Both the position numbers and the translations under genes were made by a program. A stretch of DNA of 64,000 nucleotides from Artocarpus heterophyllus (Eukaryota; Streptophyta; Magnoliopsida; Rosales; Moraceae), in assembly GCA_025403435.1 (NCBI GenBank), contig CM046333.1, positions 13,045,770-13,109,769 of the forward strand, given 5' to 3'. Shown piece after piece: positions 12,794 through 24,517 of this stretch. Below the pieces are notes generated by a model, which was not told the DNA's origin, searched no databases, and saw nothing but the letters and a program-made list of their open reading frames with translations. The first letter of the stretch is position 1, and each line of letters starts with the position of its first letter.

Positions 12794-15700
12794 TCACTGA
12801 TCTTCCACTGAGATGTTGTTGGTTGTCTCACTTGGTATGGGAGGAAGGGTTTTAATCATAGTACTTTGAATGAGTGCAATCATCTGCACAAAGAAATGTG
12901 GTATGTCAAAAAAATCCACGAGGAAAGATAAGCTAAAAAAAAAAAGATTTTAAATTAATAAGGTGTTTGACAGATGAGTTCAAACTTAAAACACTGACAT
13001 GTAAGAGTTTTGTATTGACATGTAAGAGTTTTGTATTGTTGCATACTTTTGCTCTATAGTATAGCATATAAGAGTTCATATTATTCACTATTAGTTAGAA
13101 CTTATTTGTTAATCACAAGTTTAAAGCTCTTCATGTAACAAAAAAAGTACAAACTTCTAGGTGTTTGGAGCATTGGTTTGAACCTTCAAATCAATTTGTT
13201 CAAAGCACTGTAGAATATGAGAGCTTAACACTGTTTGAGTTCAAACCAATGGGTTTAAACCAATGCTCCAAATATCCTATTCACACCTGTAAAACTCTTA
13301 CCATGGCAAGCCCAGCGCACATGATACTGAATCCAGGGAAATAAAATGGTGCTCCTTCTGATAAGAACAAGGCTGGAAGCGGAAGAAAATTATTCTCAAT
13401 CTTTTGATTCTGTGTTAAATTTGTCTTAAAGCCCCAAAAATGAAAAATGTTAGAAAAGTTTTTCTCCTACCTGTCAAAGGACTAAATATCAATGGAGAAA
13501 TAATGCTGGCAAAAGAACTTATCCCTGAAAGACATCCTTGAGCCTTCCCCTGATAGGAATTTTACTTATTTATATCAGTTCACTAAGATTTAAGTAAATA
13601 CAACGAAAATGAAGGGCAATGCGCTTTCATCAAGATAGGAAGACAATCAACGATAAAATTTCTTTAGTAGAAACTACCTGCTCACCGGGTCCTACTTGTT
13701 TTGATGCAATGCTACGTACCTGAGAATAAGCCATTAGTTTCATGATGAATTGTAGTATTGAATCCAGGGGGACTTCTCCCGTGAATACCTCCACCAGTAA
13801 TACATGTTTTGAGACTGTTAAATTTGATCAAAATCAACTTTTTTACAAACTTGACAGCTAAGAGAAAATATGCCCACTGGTGGATATCTTTTTCGGTTCT
13901 CAGTAGAGAAATTTCCTTGAATCTAGATAGCAAAAGAACAACACAGAAGCAAAAAAAAAAAAACCTACTGTAGGGTATGCAAAAAAAGAGAAAACGGTAA
14001 GCGCTGTGGTGGCATAAGGCACCTGCACAGATTTGAAAAAACCTTTTTAGTTAGCAAAACATACATACACACATATTAGCAGTAGTGAATTAGTATAGAC
14101 AACAAATACTATTCAACAATAATAAGGGAATGCAAAAGGCTATCCATTGACTTGGTTTAAGAGGATTACCCAAGCTGACCATGATATGCTGTAAAGAAAT
14201 GTCTGGAACAAAATGAGATAATAGTCAGCATATCTTGTGTTTCACCCAACATTTTAAAGACTAGTGTTAAAGACTAGCATGATGCATGTAAAAATTGGAA
14301 ATAGGGATAATTAAGGCACATACATGTATACATCCAAAGAAAAGCCCTATGGAAAGTAACTTTTCCTCTCCCATAATAGGTGTAATCAGGGGCAGAAAAA
14401 GCAGCTGCAAAAATGTAGCAGAAAATTATCAAAATCTAGTTAAAAAAAAAAAATCTGTAGCGAAGGTATGTACTAATGTGCAATATAGCAGACCTGTGAA
14501 ATGGCTCCTGCAACTCCTAGAAATAGCATTAGATCAGCATACTGGTCTTTGTTGAAGTGAAAGCGAGCCTTTAAGAAATACTGCATTGTAAGATAATTAA
14601 TTCCCCAGTTAACATCTTTGATTTTCTTGGTGACACAATTAATTCAGCCATTATTATAAGTTCCACGAACTTTAAGCAAGAACTGTACCATTAACGAAAC
14701 TTGAAACCCGCCCTCTGCAAGACTAGTGAAGAAGGAGACAGTTGCAGCTTGCGAAAATGTTTTACTGAGCCAAAAGAAAGCTTTACAATTTATTGCTGAC
14801 AAAAAAACATGAACTAATCTCATAGGACTATCTGAACTAGAACTGGCAAGTATTACCTGCTCTTGAGCAAGCAAAGTAAGTCCTTAATCGATGGAAAATT
14901 CTTCGAAACCTGCGTCCTTTTCCGTGCCTCCCCGTTCTTTTCGATATCCTGACCACCTTTCAAGATTGGCTGTCTCAAACCATCCTCATCCGGCAAGCTT
15001 TCCTCGAGGAAAACTCTCATATAAACTGCTGCAGTCATGTTTGCCAATGCAGCAACCTGAATATATATAATATGCACTATGCATATGTTAATCCAACAGT
15101 GATCATCACTAGAAGCTAACGATGAGATGTATATATAGATATGAGATTAATTTTGAATTTGAAAATGACACAAAACTACCACCCAAGTTTGTCATAAATT
15201 GCAACTTTGGTATTTCCATTAACGAAACGTCAAAGTTTAACAGTTTCAATTAGATGTTGATCATGTGACTCGTTGGTAAAAGAAAATATAAGAGGGCAAT
15301 GATGAAGGGTTACAAGCAAAAGAGGAGGCAACAATTAGGATTAGAGGGAGAAAGTATTTGAGAATTTTTCCAAAATTTTCCAGTCTATTTTGCTCAAATT
15401 TGTTATATTGTCTTTTTACCAAGCAGTCACATGACCCACACATAACTAAAATTGCTAAAAAATTGATACCGCAATAATAAAAGTACTAAAATTGTAACTT
15501 ATTATGATCTCGGGAGAGGTTTTGGGTTATTTTGAATTGCAGTGGGCAAAATGAGACAACCGTTGCTCTTTTAGGGCTAAATTTGAAATTTTAGCATACA
15601 TATATGCATGCCCATATGTCTAGCTTTGAGGAGAAATTTGAAGATAAAGAGCTTGTAATGTTTCGCTAGGAAAAATGCCTGAAATGTTGAAGCAGTGGAG

Positions 15701-18292
15701 AGGAAACGAGCTGCTAAAGTTCCACAAATCCAGGCTGCTGAAACAACGCCAGACATAATTCCAAATGCTGATGCTCGCCTTTGCTCTGATACATGATCAG
15801 CCTACAAGAATAAATTACTGTAATATCGCAGTCTTACGTTAAAAAAAAAAAAAAAAAAGTTTACCAATACTGTATTACTTGCACACATTGCCGTGGAAAT
15901 CATGAGCGAACTTGGAATTTCTAAAATAAATAATAGACAAATAAATAAATGATTAACAAATATGAAAAATATATTATATTATCTTTAGTTTTAATTTATT
16001 AGTTTGACATACGTTTTTAAAATTACTCGTGTGAATTTATGATCGGTTAAAATAGGGAATAAATTATGGTTTCGTATGAAGAAGGGGGAGTTGAAGTGGT
16101 AATTACCACGTAAGCAAGAGCAAGACAGGTGGTACCGCCTTCGCATGCCATGGCAGTTAGAGTCTTCATCACATAATACGCGTAAAAGAAATTGGTTGTC
16201 CTGTTACACGCCAGTATTACTGCCCAAAAAAAACACACACACTCACACCATTTAGATGGATCCAAAAAGGCCGTTCAAAGTGGAGGATTGTACCATCTGA
16301 AATATCGGGTCTGTTGATAGGATACCCAAATCTTCATTTAAATACTTTATTTAAATACTTAAATCAAATAAGCTTATTATATCAACTGAAAACTTACGGA
16401 GTGTTGATAAGCATTTAAGAAAGTAATTTAAATTATTAATATAAGTTTAAAAATTATAACATATAAAAAATTTATATTATTTATAATTTAAATAATTAGT
16501 TTTAATTACGCTTTTGATCACCTTTAACGTCCTAATAATTTTTTAAAACTGCTAATCTGCTTTCTTTTTTAAAAAAAAAAACAATTGAAAAAAGTGTGGT
16601 TGAGAGGGAAGGATATCATATCAAAACAATCATACTGACGAGTACTAACTCAAAAGAAATGAAGGAGAAATTCTTTGGATTGGGAGTCAAATTAATACTC
16701 ACTTATTAGTTTTTTTTTACTTCTTTTTTATTTTTTAAAAAGTTAATTATATAATTATATTATTTTAATTTTTATTATTTTTATTTTATCTTTTTATTTT
16801 TAGAAACTACAAAAATATCTTTTGAATTCAAAAAACTTTTTTTTAATTTAATTTCTTGCAGACGTTTTCGACTGAAAAAATAGAGATAAAATAAAATATT
16901 CTTAATTAAAACTAATTTGTTTATGAAAACATATAAACCTTCTTGAGAAAAATTTTTAAAGAATATTTTAAAATTTAAAATGCTACAAAAGTTAATCTTT
17001 TTTTTGAAATTTGATGTGTTTTGGGATTTTATTTATGGTTTAATATATAATATATTTTTAATTTTTTAAAAGTAGTTATGCTATTTTGGGTAATTTTTCT
17101 ATTCATAGAAAACAAATTGAAATAAGTTTTTGAAATTTAAAGGATACTTTTGTAGTTTCTAAAAACAGATAAATGAATTAAGAAATAGTTAAAACTCAAA
17201 AATACAATTATGTACTTGATCATTTTTAAAAAAAAATTGTGTGAAAGCCAAGAAAGAAATTTGTTTTGGTACCATTTCACGTAAGATTGCACTAGCAACA
17301 TGGTTATTATTATTTCTAAAAAAAATAAATAAACCACTTGTTGTTGTTGTTATTATTATTATTATTATTCTAATAGCACTAGCAACGTCACTGGTACAAG
17401 AAAATGAGCACGAACTTGAACAATGACTGCTGATTGATAAAGAGATCATTTTGGTCGTCCAATGCCAATACCATCTTCAAAAGCTAATAAAATGGGATGA
17501 AATGATGAATCACAAATAGGCCCACAAGGGCACTTTCGAAGCATAAAAGGTATTAAGCAAAAAAAAAAAAAAAAGTAAAGCAAAGCATAAGATAATGAAT
17601 ACCTAGTGGAATAATGTTGAGTGTCAATGGAAGTGTGAGAAGGGATTTTCTGCCATACTTGTCCGAAAGATTCCCAATCAGTGGGTTCATCACCACCATC
17701 CCTAGTCCTATGATCTGCCTCACATCGTATATATGTATAACATTTTATAACTTACATAGAAACTAAAACTTATACAACAAAACTACTCATATAAATTACA
17801 ATTCAATAATATACCTTTTAGTTTTTATTATTATTTTTTTTGTTCTGTTTTTAGAGACTGCAAAGGTATTTTTTAAATTTTAAAAACTTGTTTTAATTTT
17901 ATTCTTATAAACTTTTTTTGAATTAAAAACCATAGAGATAAGATATAAATATTTTTATTTTTTTTATGAAATATATGATTTTTCTTAAGAAAAATTTTAA
18001 AAATATATATTTTAAAATTTAAAAAAGTCATAAAACTTAAGATATTTGTTTTTAAAATTTTTATGATTTGTTTTAGAATCTTTTTATTTTTTAATATATA
18101 AAATATTATCATAACTATTTACAGGATAGTCATATTGTTTTGTCTAATTTTTCTCTATTTATAGGGATAAAATTAAAATAAGTTTTTAAAATTTTAAAGA
18201 TATTTTTATAGTTTATAAAAACAGAGGGATAAATTAAGAAATAGTTAAAATTAAGAAGTATAATTATGTAATTAACCTAAGAATATGTACGA

Positions 18293-18328
<36 letters not shown>

Positions 18329-18573
18329 ATGTATGTATATTTTACCAAGCCTTCTGCGCTGCTTGAAAAATTTAGAATATATTAAAATAAATAAGAAAAC
18401 TAAAATAAAAAGTTCAAACATAATATAGCAAGCCCTTAAAGCTAACAAATTTCCGCGAAAATTGAAATTTAAGAATGAAAAAGACCTCAAGATTTACTCC
18501 AAAGAATCGTCTCATTAAAACTTTGAATTTCTGTGTCTTTATATATACTTTTTTATGTGTGTATATATACAAG

Positions 18574-18604
<31 letters not shown>

Positions 18605-18986
18605 GTATATATGTACACACATATGTACTTTGAATTTGTGTATTTATATATACTCTTCATGTGTGTATATATATATATATATGTATGCATATCATAAAGA
18701 TCTATTATTACCATTACCATGTTTTTAAAATCTTTTTTAGTACTCATAATAAAAAAATATTTTTTCGTGCGAGAAATACTTAAGTAAGGACCCATGGAGA
18801 ACTAGGAACTCTTTCATAAAGAAAAGAAAATAACGATGCTTAACATCAAAGAGCTTATTCTTCTTTTACTTTTTCCTTAGATTGGATGCGTTTGTTCTTG
18901 GCGTCTTGCAATGCCATCTTTGTCTCTTTTTCTTTCCAAAACCGACAGAATGTCCTGCTTTCTTTCTCTTTTTCTTTTTCTTTTTC

Positions 18987-19018
<32 letters not shown>

Positions 19019-21551
19019 CCTTTTTAATAAAGTGACAAACGAAAGTGCCCCACATCTTAATTGCAGTATTAAATGCAAGCTTGTTTGGTTATCGAGAAAA
19101 TAAGAGTGAAGGAGAGGACCTAAAAACTCTAAGTGGTTTGTGGATAAATGATCTTAAATTGGGGAAAAAATGTTGCTCTCAAGAAATATCCTTTTTTTTT
19201 TTTTGAATTTAAGATAAGGATTCAAACTTTTACTTTTAGATAGAATTAATGTATGATTTTACTGTTAAACTATGTCCGTGATCACAAATATTCATATATT
19301 GTTCCGTTTCATCCTTTCCTACAAAACCCATGATTAAAGGATTTCATGCAATTGCGTATATGTTGTCCTTTTTTCTTCTCCTAAATATCTTGCAAAAAAT
19401 GTTAACGAAGGAAGAATGTTTGTCCATGTTATTGTAGGGACCATTCATTTTTGTCTAGATTTATTGGGTGTTTGACTAGTGGTGGGAACCGTTTTTAGTG
19501 TAACATGTAAGAGCTTTACACTGTAGCAACTTTTTTTCTTTTTACTGTAACATGTGAGAGCTTTACACTATTTATAACTAAGTTTGTGGTTCATACTATC
19601 TTTAACCAAACACCCTACTTGGAGCAAAAAGATCATATATATATATGGACGACTAATAAGGACGGGTATATTTGGATGGTAGTGACTTGTGAATATCCAA
19701 TTTGGTAGGTTTAAATTTTGGGAATAATTACTAATTTGTAATAAAATATAATAGCAAAAAATGTTAGGAAGAAAAGGAAACTGTAAAAAAAAGAGAGATC
19801 AATTTAAAGTTTGTTATTTATTTATTAAGAATTGGAGATGGAAACAATCCAATTTTTTTCTTTAATGTTTACTAAATTTAGGAATAGATATCTATAGAGC
19901 TTACGTAGTAAAATGTCCTTGTGAATATAGTTATTAGTGAAGAATACAGAAATACTGTTTTAATTTATTTCAATTGAAAAGAAATCATAGGGTAATTTAG
20001 AATTTGTCTCTCTATTTTTTTCTTGTCTTTTTTTTTTTTTTTTTCTATTCCTTACATCATGTATGTCCCAATCACTTGGAAATTATTATTTTGAATATAA
20101 ACACATCAATTGGTGACAAGTTAAAATATTCATTTCTCAATCATGACAAGTTAATATGTCCATTAATTTTAGATTGTAAACACTTATGGAGTATTAAATA
20201 CTAAACCTATCAAGTACCAACCACAATATACTATTTGGAGGGTTCTACTTTCTTTTTTTGATGAGCATGTTTGGTATTGTTTTCTAGAAATTATTTTCGG
20301 CTTCTAACTCTAAAACACTTTAAATAAGTTTTAAAATTAACTTTAGCTTTACATTAAAAATTTTACAATCACAATGATATCGTTTCTAAAAAAAAAAAAA
20401 TATTTTAAGAAGACTTAAAAACTTGTGTAATAGTGGTGGTGGTTGTAGGTATAGCTTTTCAGTAAAACCATATCCTACTATATCTAAAATTGAAGAATTC
20501 GAATTTTCACCCCAAATTAAAAAAAAAATTGTAATAATAAAGCTAGGTATTTTTCTTGCTTAGCGACAATGTTAATTGAACTCTTTTAAAAACATAATTT
20601 TAAATACTAACTTAGAAGTTATTATGTTTAACTCTCTTTCTTCCTACACCTAAAACTAGCAAAAAGCAAACAGACAGAAAATCATAAATTAAAATAACAG
20701 AGCTGCCAAAAAAAAAAGGCACTAACAGACAAAGAATCAATGACCTTAAAAAAATCAATGGAAAAAAATGTTAATTTCTGTCAACAATATCTTACGCCTC
20801 TTTTTCTTTATACAATAAAATGTTATTTCCGAGAAAAAATTGCAATTTTTCTTTTTTCTAAACAACATTACAACTCTTATTAGTCACCAGAGAATTTAAA
20901 ATAGCATAAAATCTGCAACTTTGAAGATATATCTTTTAGGATTTTATTTTTTTTTTTGACTTGAAGACTTGATTTAAGACTTAATTTATCAAGTTCATAA
21001 AAAGTGCATATGCTTTAAAGTTTAATAGTTTGGGCACCATTAAATTCCACAAAAGAAAAACTCCATGGTTTCTTCAACAAACTTTGAATCTTTCATTTCT
21101 TCAAATCACAAGGACCAAAACTTGCAAAGAACATTATCCAATCCCCACCACACACTAAAAAGAAACAAATAAAAAAAAATTCCCAAACCATGATTATAAA
21201 CAAGGAGTTTTCTTAAGCAAAAATTTAGTGCGTATCTCAATATTTTAAAATCCATTCCCACTAAAGCGTCAAAAAGTGCACAAGAAGATAATTAAACCTC
21301 ATGACAAGGCTAAAGAAAGAGAAGAAGTTTTACATGAACATGAAATGAAGAAAAACTTTGCAAAAGAAAGATCAAAATAAACGTACCGCTTGTTGAAAAC
21401 CAGTGAGATAAATGGCAAAAGAACACTCATCACGACCAGGGCAAAGAGCCATCATGGTCACATCAGTAATGGCAGGAACCACAGTGGAGTTTCCGAAGAA
21501 GTAAAGGAAAATCGTCACAAACAGGTGACACAAAACTCTCAACTTCTCCAT
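12794..21551 (-). CDS. MFS transporter, hippocampus abundant transcript (MFSD14)-like
   Basis: Fourteen exons in transcript order: 21551-21387, 17714-17603, 16219-16107, 15801-15679, 15056-14857, 14764-14689, 14580-14494, 14404-14324, 14202-14170, 14022-13969, 13719-13678, 13549-13471, 13372-13302 and 12883-12794. They sum to 1326 bases, 441 residues, and the phases agree throughout. MFS motif A is GNLSDKYGRK at residues 69-78, in the loop after the second membrane helix; the rest is a run of hydrophobic helices with Cys-rich loops (ALCPGRDECS near 35-44). Closest remembered relatives are Arabidopsis At2g16970 to At2g16990 (MEE15 group), annotated as tetracycline-resistance or HIAT1-like transporters; the substrate is unknown. 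Intron 1 is 3.7 kb. Intron 4 starts with GC instead of GT (15678-15677). Exon 9 is only 33 bases. No frame break was found, so the gene looks intact. Confidence 0.9.
13159..13278. mobile_element. Short palindromic MITE-like element in MFS intron 13
   Basis: AGGTGTTTGGAGCATTGG at the left is the near-perfect inverted copy of CCAATGCTCCAAATATCCT at the right. The element is 120 bp. The interior also contains inverted 'ggtttgaacc' and 'gggtttaaacc' blocks. No target duplication was identified. Confidence 0.6.
13775..13920. repeat. Dispersed repeat B, copy 1 (MFS intron 10)
   Basis: Blocks such as 'acatgttttgagactgttaa', 'atttgatca', 'ggatatctttttc' and 'agagaaatttcctt' match, in the same order and orientation, a second copy at about 36598-36730. 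It is probably an old transposable element fragment of unknown class. Confidence 0.5.
15150..15545. mobile_element. Foldback / long-TIR MITE in MFS intron 4
   Basis: The left half reads 'gaatttgaaaatgacaca...' and continues to 'gatcatgtgactcgttggta'. The right half read in reverse complement gives 'caattcaaaataaccca...' and ends 'ggtcatgtgactgcttggta'. The inverted arms are each about 125-140 bases with scattered mismatches around an AG-rich centre. A weak chance ORF on the minus strand falls inside. The ends are approximate. Confidence 0.6.
15677..15678 (-). other. GC 5' splice site of MFS intron 4
   Basis: On the minus strand exon 4 ends ...ACATTTCAG and the intron begins GCATTTTTCC. The next exon starts in frame at 15056 after TATATTCAG. 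No GT within the following tens of bases would keep the frame, and the joined protein (STASTFQ-VAALANM) matches the family. GC-AG introns are a known minor class in plants. Confidence 0.75.
18293..18340. repeat. (AT)n microsatellite followed by (GTAT)n
   Basis: About 28 bases of alternating AT are followed by GTATGTATAT repeats. It lies in intron 1 of the MFS gene. Confidence 0.9.
18574..18604. repeat. (CATA)n microsatellite
   Basis: Seven or more CATA units in intron 1 of the MFS gene. The flanks also contain shorter TATG and TA runs to about 18690. Confidence 0.9.
19466..19615. mobile_element. MITE-like element in MFS intron 1
   Basis: GGGTGTTTGACTAG...GGGAACC at the left is mirrored by GGTTCA...TTAACCAAACACCC at the right, about 150 bp in all. 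The interior has two 'gtaacatgtaagagctttac'-like blocks. GTGTTTGG-type ends resemble plant hAT-like MITEs. A target duplication was not seen. Confidence 0.55.
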
Positions 21552-22447
21552 ATCTATAATATAATCCTTAATTATTCAACTACAACAAATTTTCAGGGAA
21601 AAAAAGAAAGAAAAGAAAAAAGAAAGCACACCAAAGCAAAGTACTTGCTAACTTGTAACGAAAAACGTCTTATAGACATTCTGGGGTTCCTTCAAAACCG
21701 TTATATTTAGCTTTATCTGGTCCCTCTATTTTGCTTTAATTATTCTTTTGACCCCCTTTTTAGAGAGAGAGAGAGAGAGTTGGAAATGGGGTTAGACTGG
21801 TAGTTGCCTTCGCTTACTTCTTCTAAGTTCTCATGTGGCTTTGTGAAATTAAGGGCATCAATATTTGACGGTCCACTAAACATATTTTTGTGTATAAAGC
21901 TTATCATAGAGCAAACATGACGAAAATGTGAAGAACAATGGGATAATACTCTTTATCAAATTTCCTCAACGTTTGTATCAACGGTATCGTTTTGAGTAAC
22001 TATGATGTCATTTTGGAATTTTAAAGAAGATTTAATTAGTTAAGTTTAAAATCTAATGATTGAGCATTTTAAATTAACTAATGTGCAAATTGATTTAATG
22101 TGTCCTGGTTAGTTTTTAGATATTTCTAAGATCCATACACATTAGTCACTAAGGTAAGGATGTAATTAATTTTAGTGCCAATCCTGAAGTTATAATTTTG
22201 CCATAGTATAGTTCGTACTCATTTGTTAAAAATACCTACATAAATTAGCGAGTATTTTATCACAGAATACAATATGAAAATAAAAAACTCTTAAGAAGAA
22301 ACATATTTGCATAGATAAATTTCCATCATATTTGTTAACATTTAGTTTTTTACATGATTTTAATGTGATTTGATAAATTATAGTAATATAAATGTGATTT
22401 ATAGTAGTTAATCGTTTTTCATCCTTTTTTTATATAACACAACGAAT

Positions 22448-22482
<35 letters not shown>

Positions 22483-23680
22483 CTGTATAATGTGAACATG
22501 TGCCATTGTTATGCTTCCTATATTAAAATAAAAAATAGTCTTACATCTTTTAACTCTTCACATCACTTCTAAATGCATCCCCTTGTAAGTTTGAAATATT
22601 TTTCTTTTCACACTCACCATTTTATTTTTAATTATCTTAATATTCTTATTTCTCTATCGTTCTCTTTTTTTTAAGCTTTAAGCAATAAGCATTTTCACTT
22701 TTAAATTATAATTATATATATATATATATATATATATTCATTACAAATTAGTAAAAAATTAAATCTACTAGTTATATTTTCTAAAAATATATTATTTATT
22801 TATTATTATATCTACTAATTTAATAAAAAAAGAGTAAATTAATAAACAATCATGTAAATTGTTTGATAATACTAGTTAATTTAACAATCGTGCAAACTTG
22901 TTGCTTTCATTGTAATCTATGTTGATCAATTCTCATATTTCTTCTAGCAATCAACAAAAAAAGGTAAACGGATAATTGTGTTAAATAATAAATTAAATCT
23001 AACATATCTCCACATGATTTTTTGGAATAGTCATTGAATGGTAAAAATTAGGGCTTTGCTACAAAAGACTTCATGTATTACGAGCTTGCTTATTTAGGGA
23101 GATAACATATATGTAGATGTATGAAAGGAAAAAAATGTATCGTTAGTTTCTAATTATTAGAAAAGTTTTAATTATATAATTACATCAATTATAGTTGTCC
23201 TTTTTTGTTATTTTATTAAAGAATTTTTGTGTAATACAAAAATTTATTTTTAAGGGGGTGTAAATAGTCAAGTGGATGATGTAAATAGAACCACCCTAAT
23301 AAATATCTAATTTTTTTCCAACACTAACAAAAGAGGAGATAGAAGAAAAAATAAATCTCCATCTTTCCATATATATATTGAGACTTGGTTAGTGTTTGTC
23401 ACATTATTGCTTGGTAATTAAGTGGTTTGGTAAAAATAGAGAGAATTAAGTGGTATTTTACCACCATTATTATGTTCTACCATTTTTTCTTTTTTCTTTT
23501 TTCTTCTTTCTTTGATTCATACCATTTCTCTTAGTTAAAAAAGCTAAAATACCTTTAGAAAACACATATTTGCCTAGCCCTAAACTACAATACTTGTGAT
23601 CAATATGTCTTTATGTTATCTAGAAGTATTATTGTAGACATTGAACCTACAATCAAATATAAATAGTGTTAATACAAATT
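21552..23680. other. MFS promoter side and AT-rich intergenic
   Basis: The start-codon-proximal part is the presumed promoter and leader of the minus-strand MFS gene, with a GA microsatellite near 21763-21778. The rest is very AT-rich with (AT)n blocks at 22451-22480 and 22712-22737. No gene was recognised. Confidence 0.5.
22451..22480. repeat. (AT)15 microsatellite
   Basis: An uninterrupted alternating AT tract. A second one of similar length lies at 22712-22737. Confidence 0.9.
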
Positions 23681-23690
23681 GTTATGTTTC

Positions 23691-24423
23691 TTATTAACAG
23701 ATTTGGGCCCTCGAATCACCGTTATTGGATCTATTAGCTTCAAAGCAAATGCGTTAGATTGAATTGCAAAGAACAACAGATTGGAACCAAACAAAATGAA
23801 ATAATGCTGTAAAAATAAAAATACTACACGCAGGATTTATAGTAGTTCACTCTGTTAACAGAGCTACATCCATTATTTTTCACTATAATATGAACTTGGA
23901 GTACAGATTACAAGAGAAAATAGATAAAAATGAGAAGTAAATTTGGCAGAGTTTCTGTATATTTTGTTTTTCGTGTCCCTACAATGGAAAAGCTATCTCC
24001 TTATATAGGCAGTAGGGATGAGTCGTGGTCTCCAACCATCTGGCGGAGTGGAGTAGTGCATTAAAAATAACTGTAATAGTGCGACGCACGTCAGTCTTTG
24101 ATAGGCTAAAAGAATCATGATTTCCCCACGTTTTAGCTTATGGTCAGATGTGCTAATAACCGTTAATTCATGCTAATAGCAGTTGATTCATAATAATTTA
24201 TCCAATTGAATGAAAACATGGGAAACCGACTGGAATGTAATCTGAATACATTCGCTATGGACAGGTTTGAATTGATCGATCCAATCGTAGTCTCAATTCG
24301 ACTCGTACTTCTCATGATGATTCGCTGAGTCACTTTGCTCTACTCGACTCCTTTTATTTGTAATAGTGGGCTGTCATTTCAGGCCCGTAGACAAATTGGG
24401 CCTAACCAAATTGTACCCCAACA
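23691..24423 (-). mobile_element. 733-bp insertion flanked by 10-bp direct repeats; LTR-like
   Basis: GTTATGTTTC occurs directly on both sides (23681-23690 and 24424-24433). Read on the minus strand the insert starts TGTTGGGGTAC, like a copia LTR, and contains a segment near 23832-23875 ('atttatagtagttcactc ... gagctacatcc' on the plus strand) of a kind often found in copia LTR or TRIM sequences; that resemblance is from memory. The far end does not finish in CA, and a 10-bp duplication is long for a retrotransposon (usually 5 bp), so the class is open: solo LTR, TRIM, or another transposon type. Confidence 0.5.
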
Positions 24424-24517
24424 GTTATGTTTCAAACTTTCTTATAAAGTGTTAAATTTGAAACAAAATGCCACGTAAGTGATGTTTCTCAAATTGACCT
24501 AAAAATAGGGGTCCATG

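Noticed and set aside
15261..15443. 60-residue minus-strand frame in MFS intron 4
   Set aside because: Lies wholly within the foldback element and has no domain.
18855..19103. Lys/Glu-rich or Phe-rich frames on both strands
   Set aside because: They translate a CTTTT/AAAAG simple repeat in an MFS intron.
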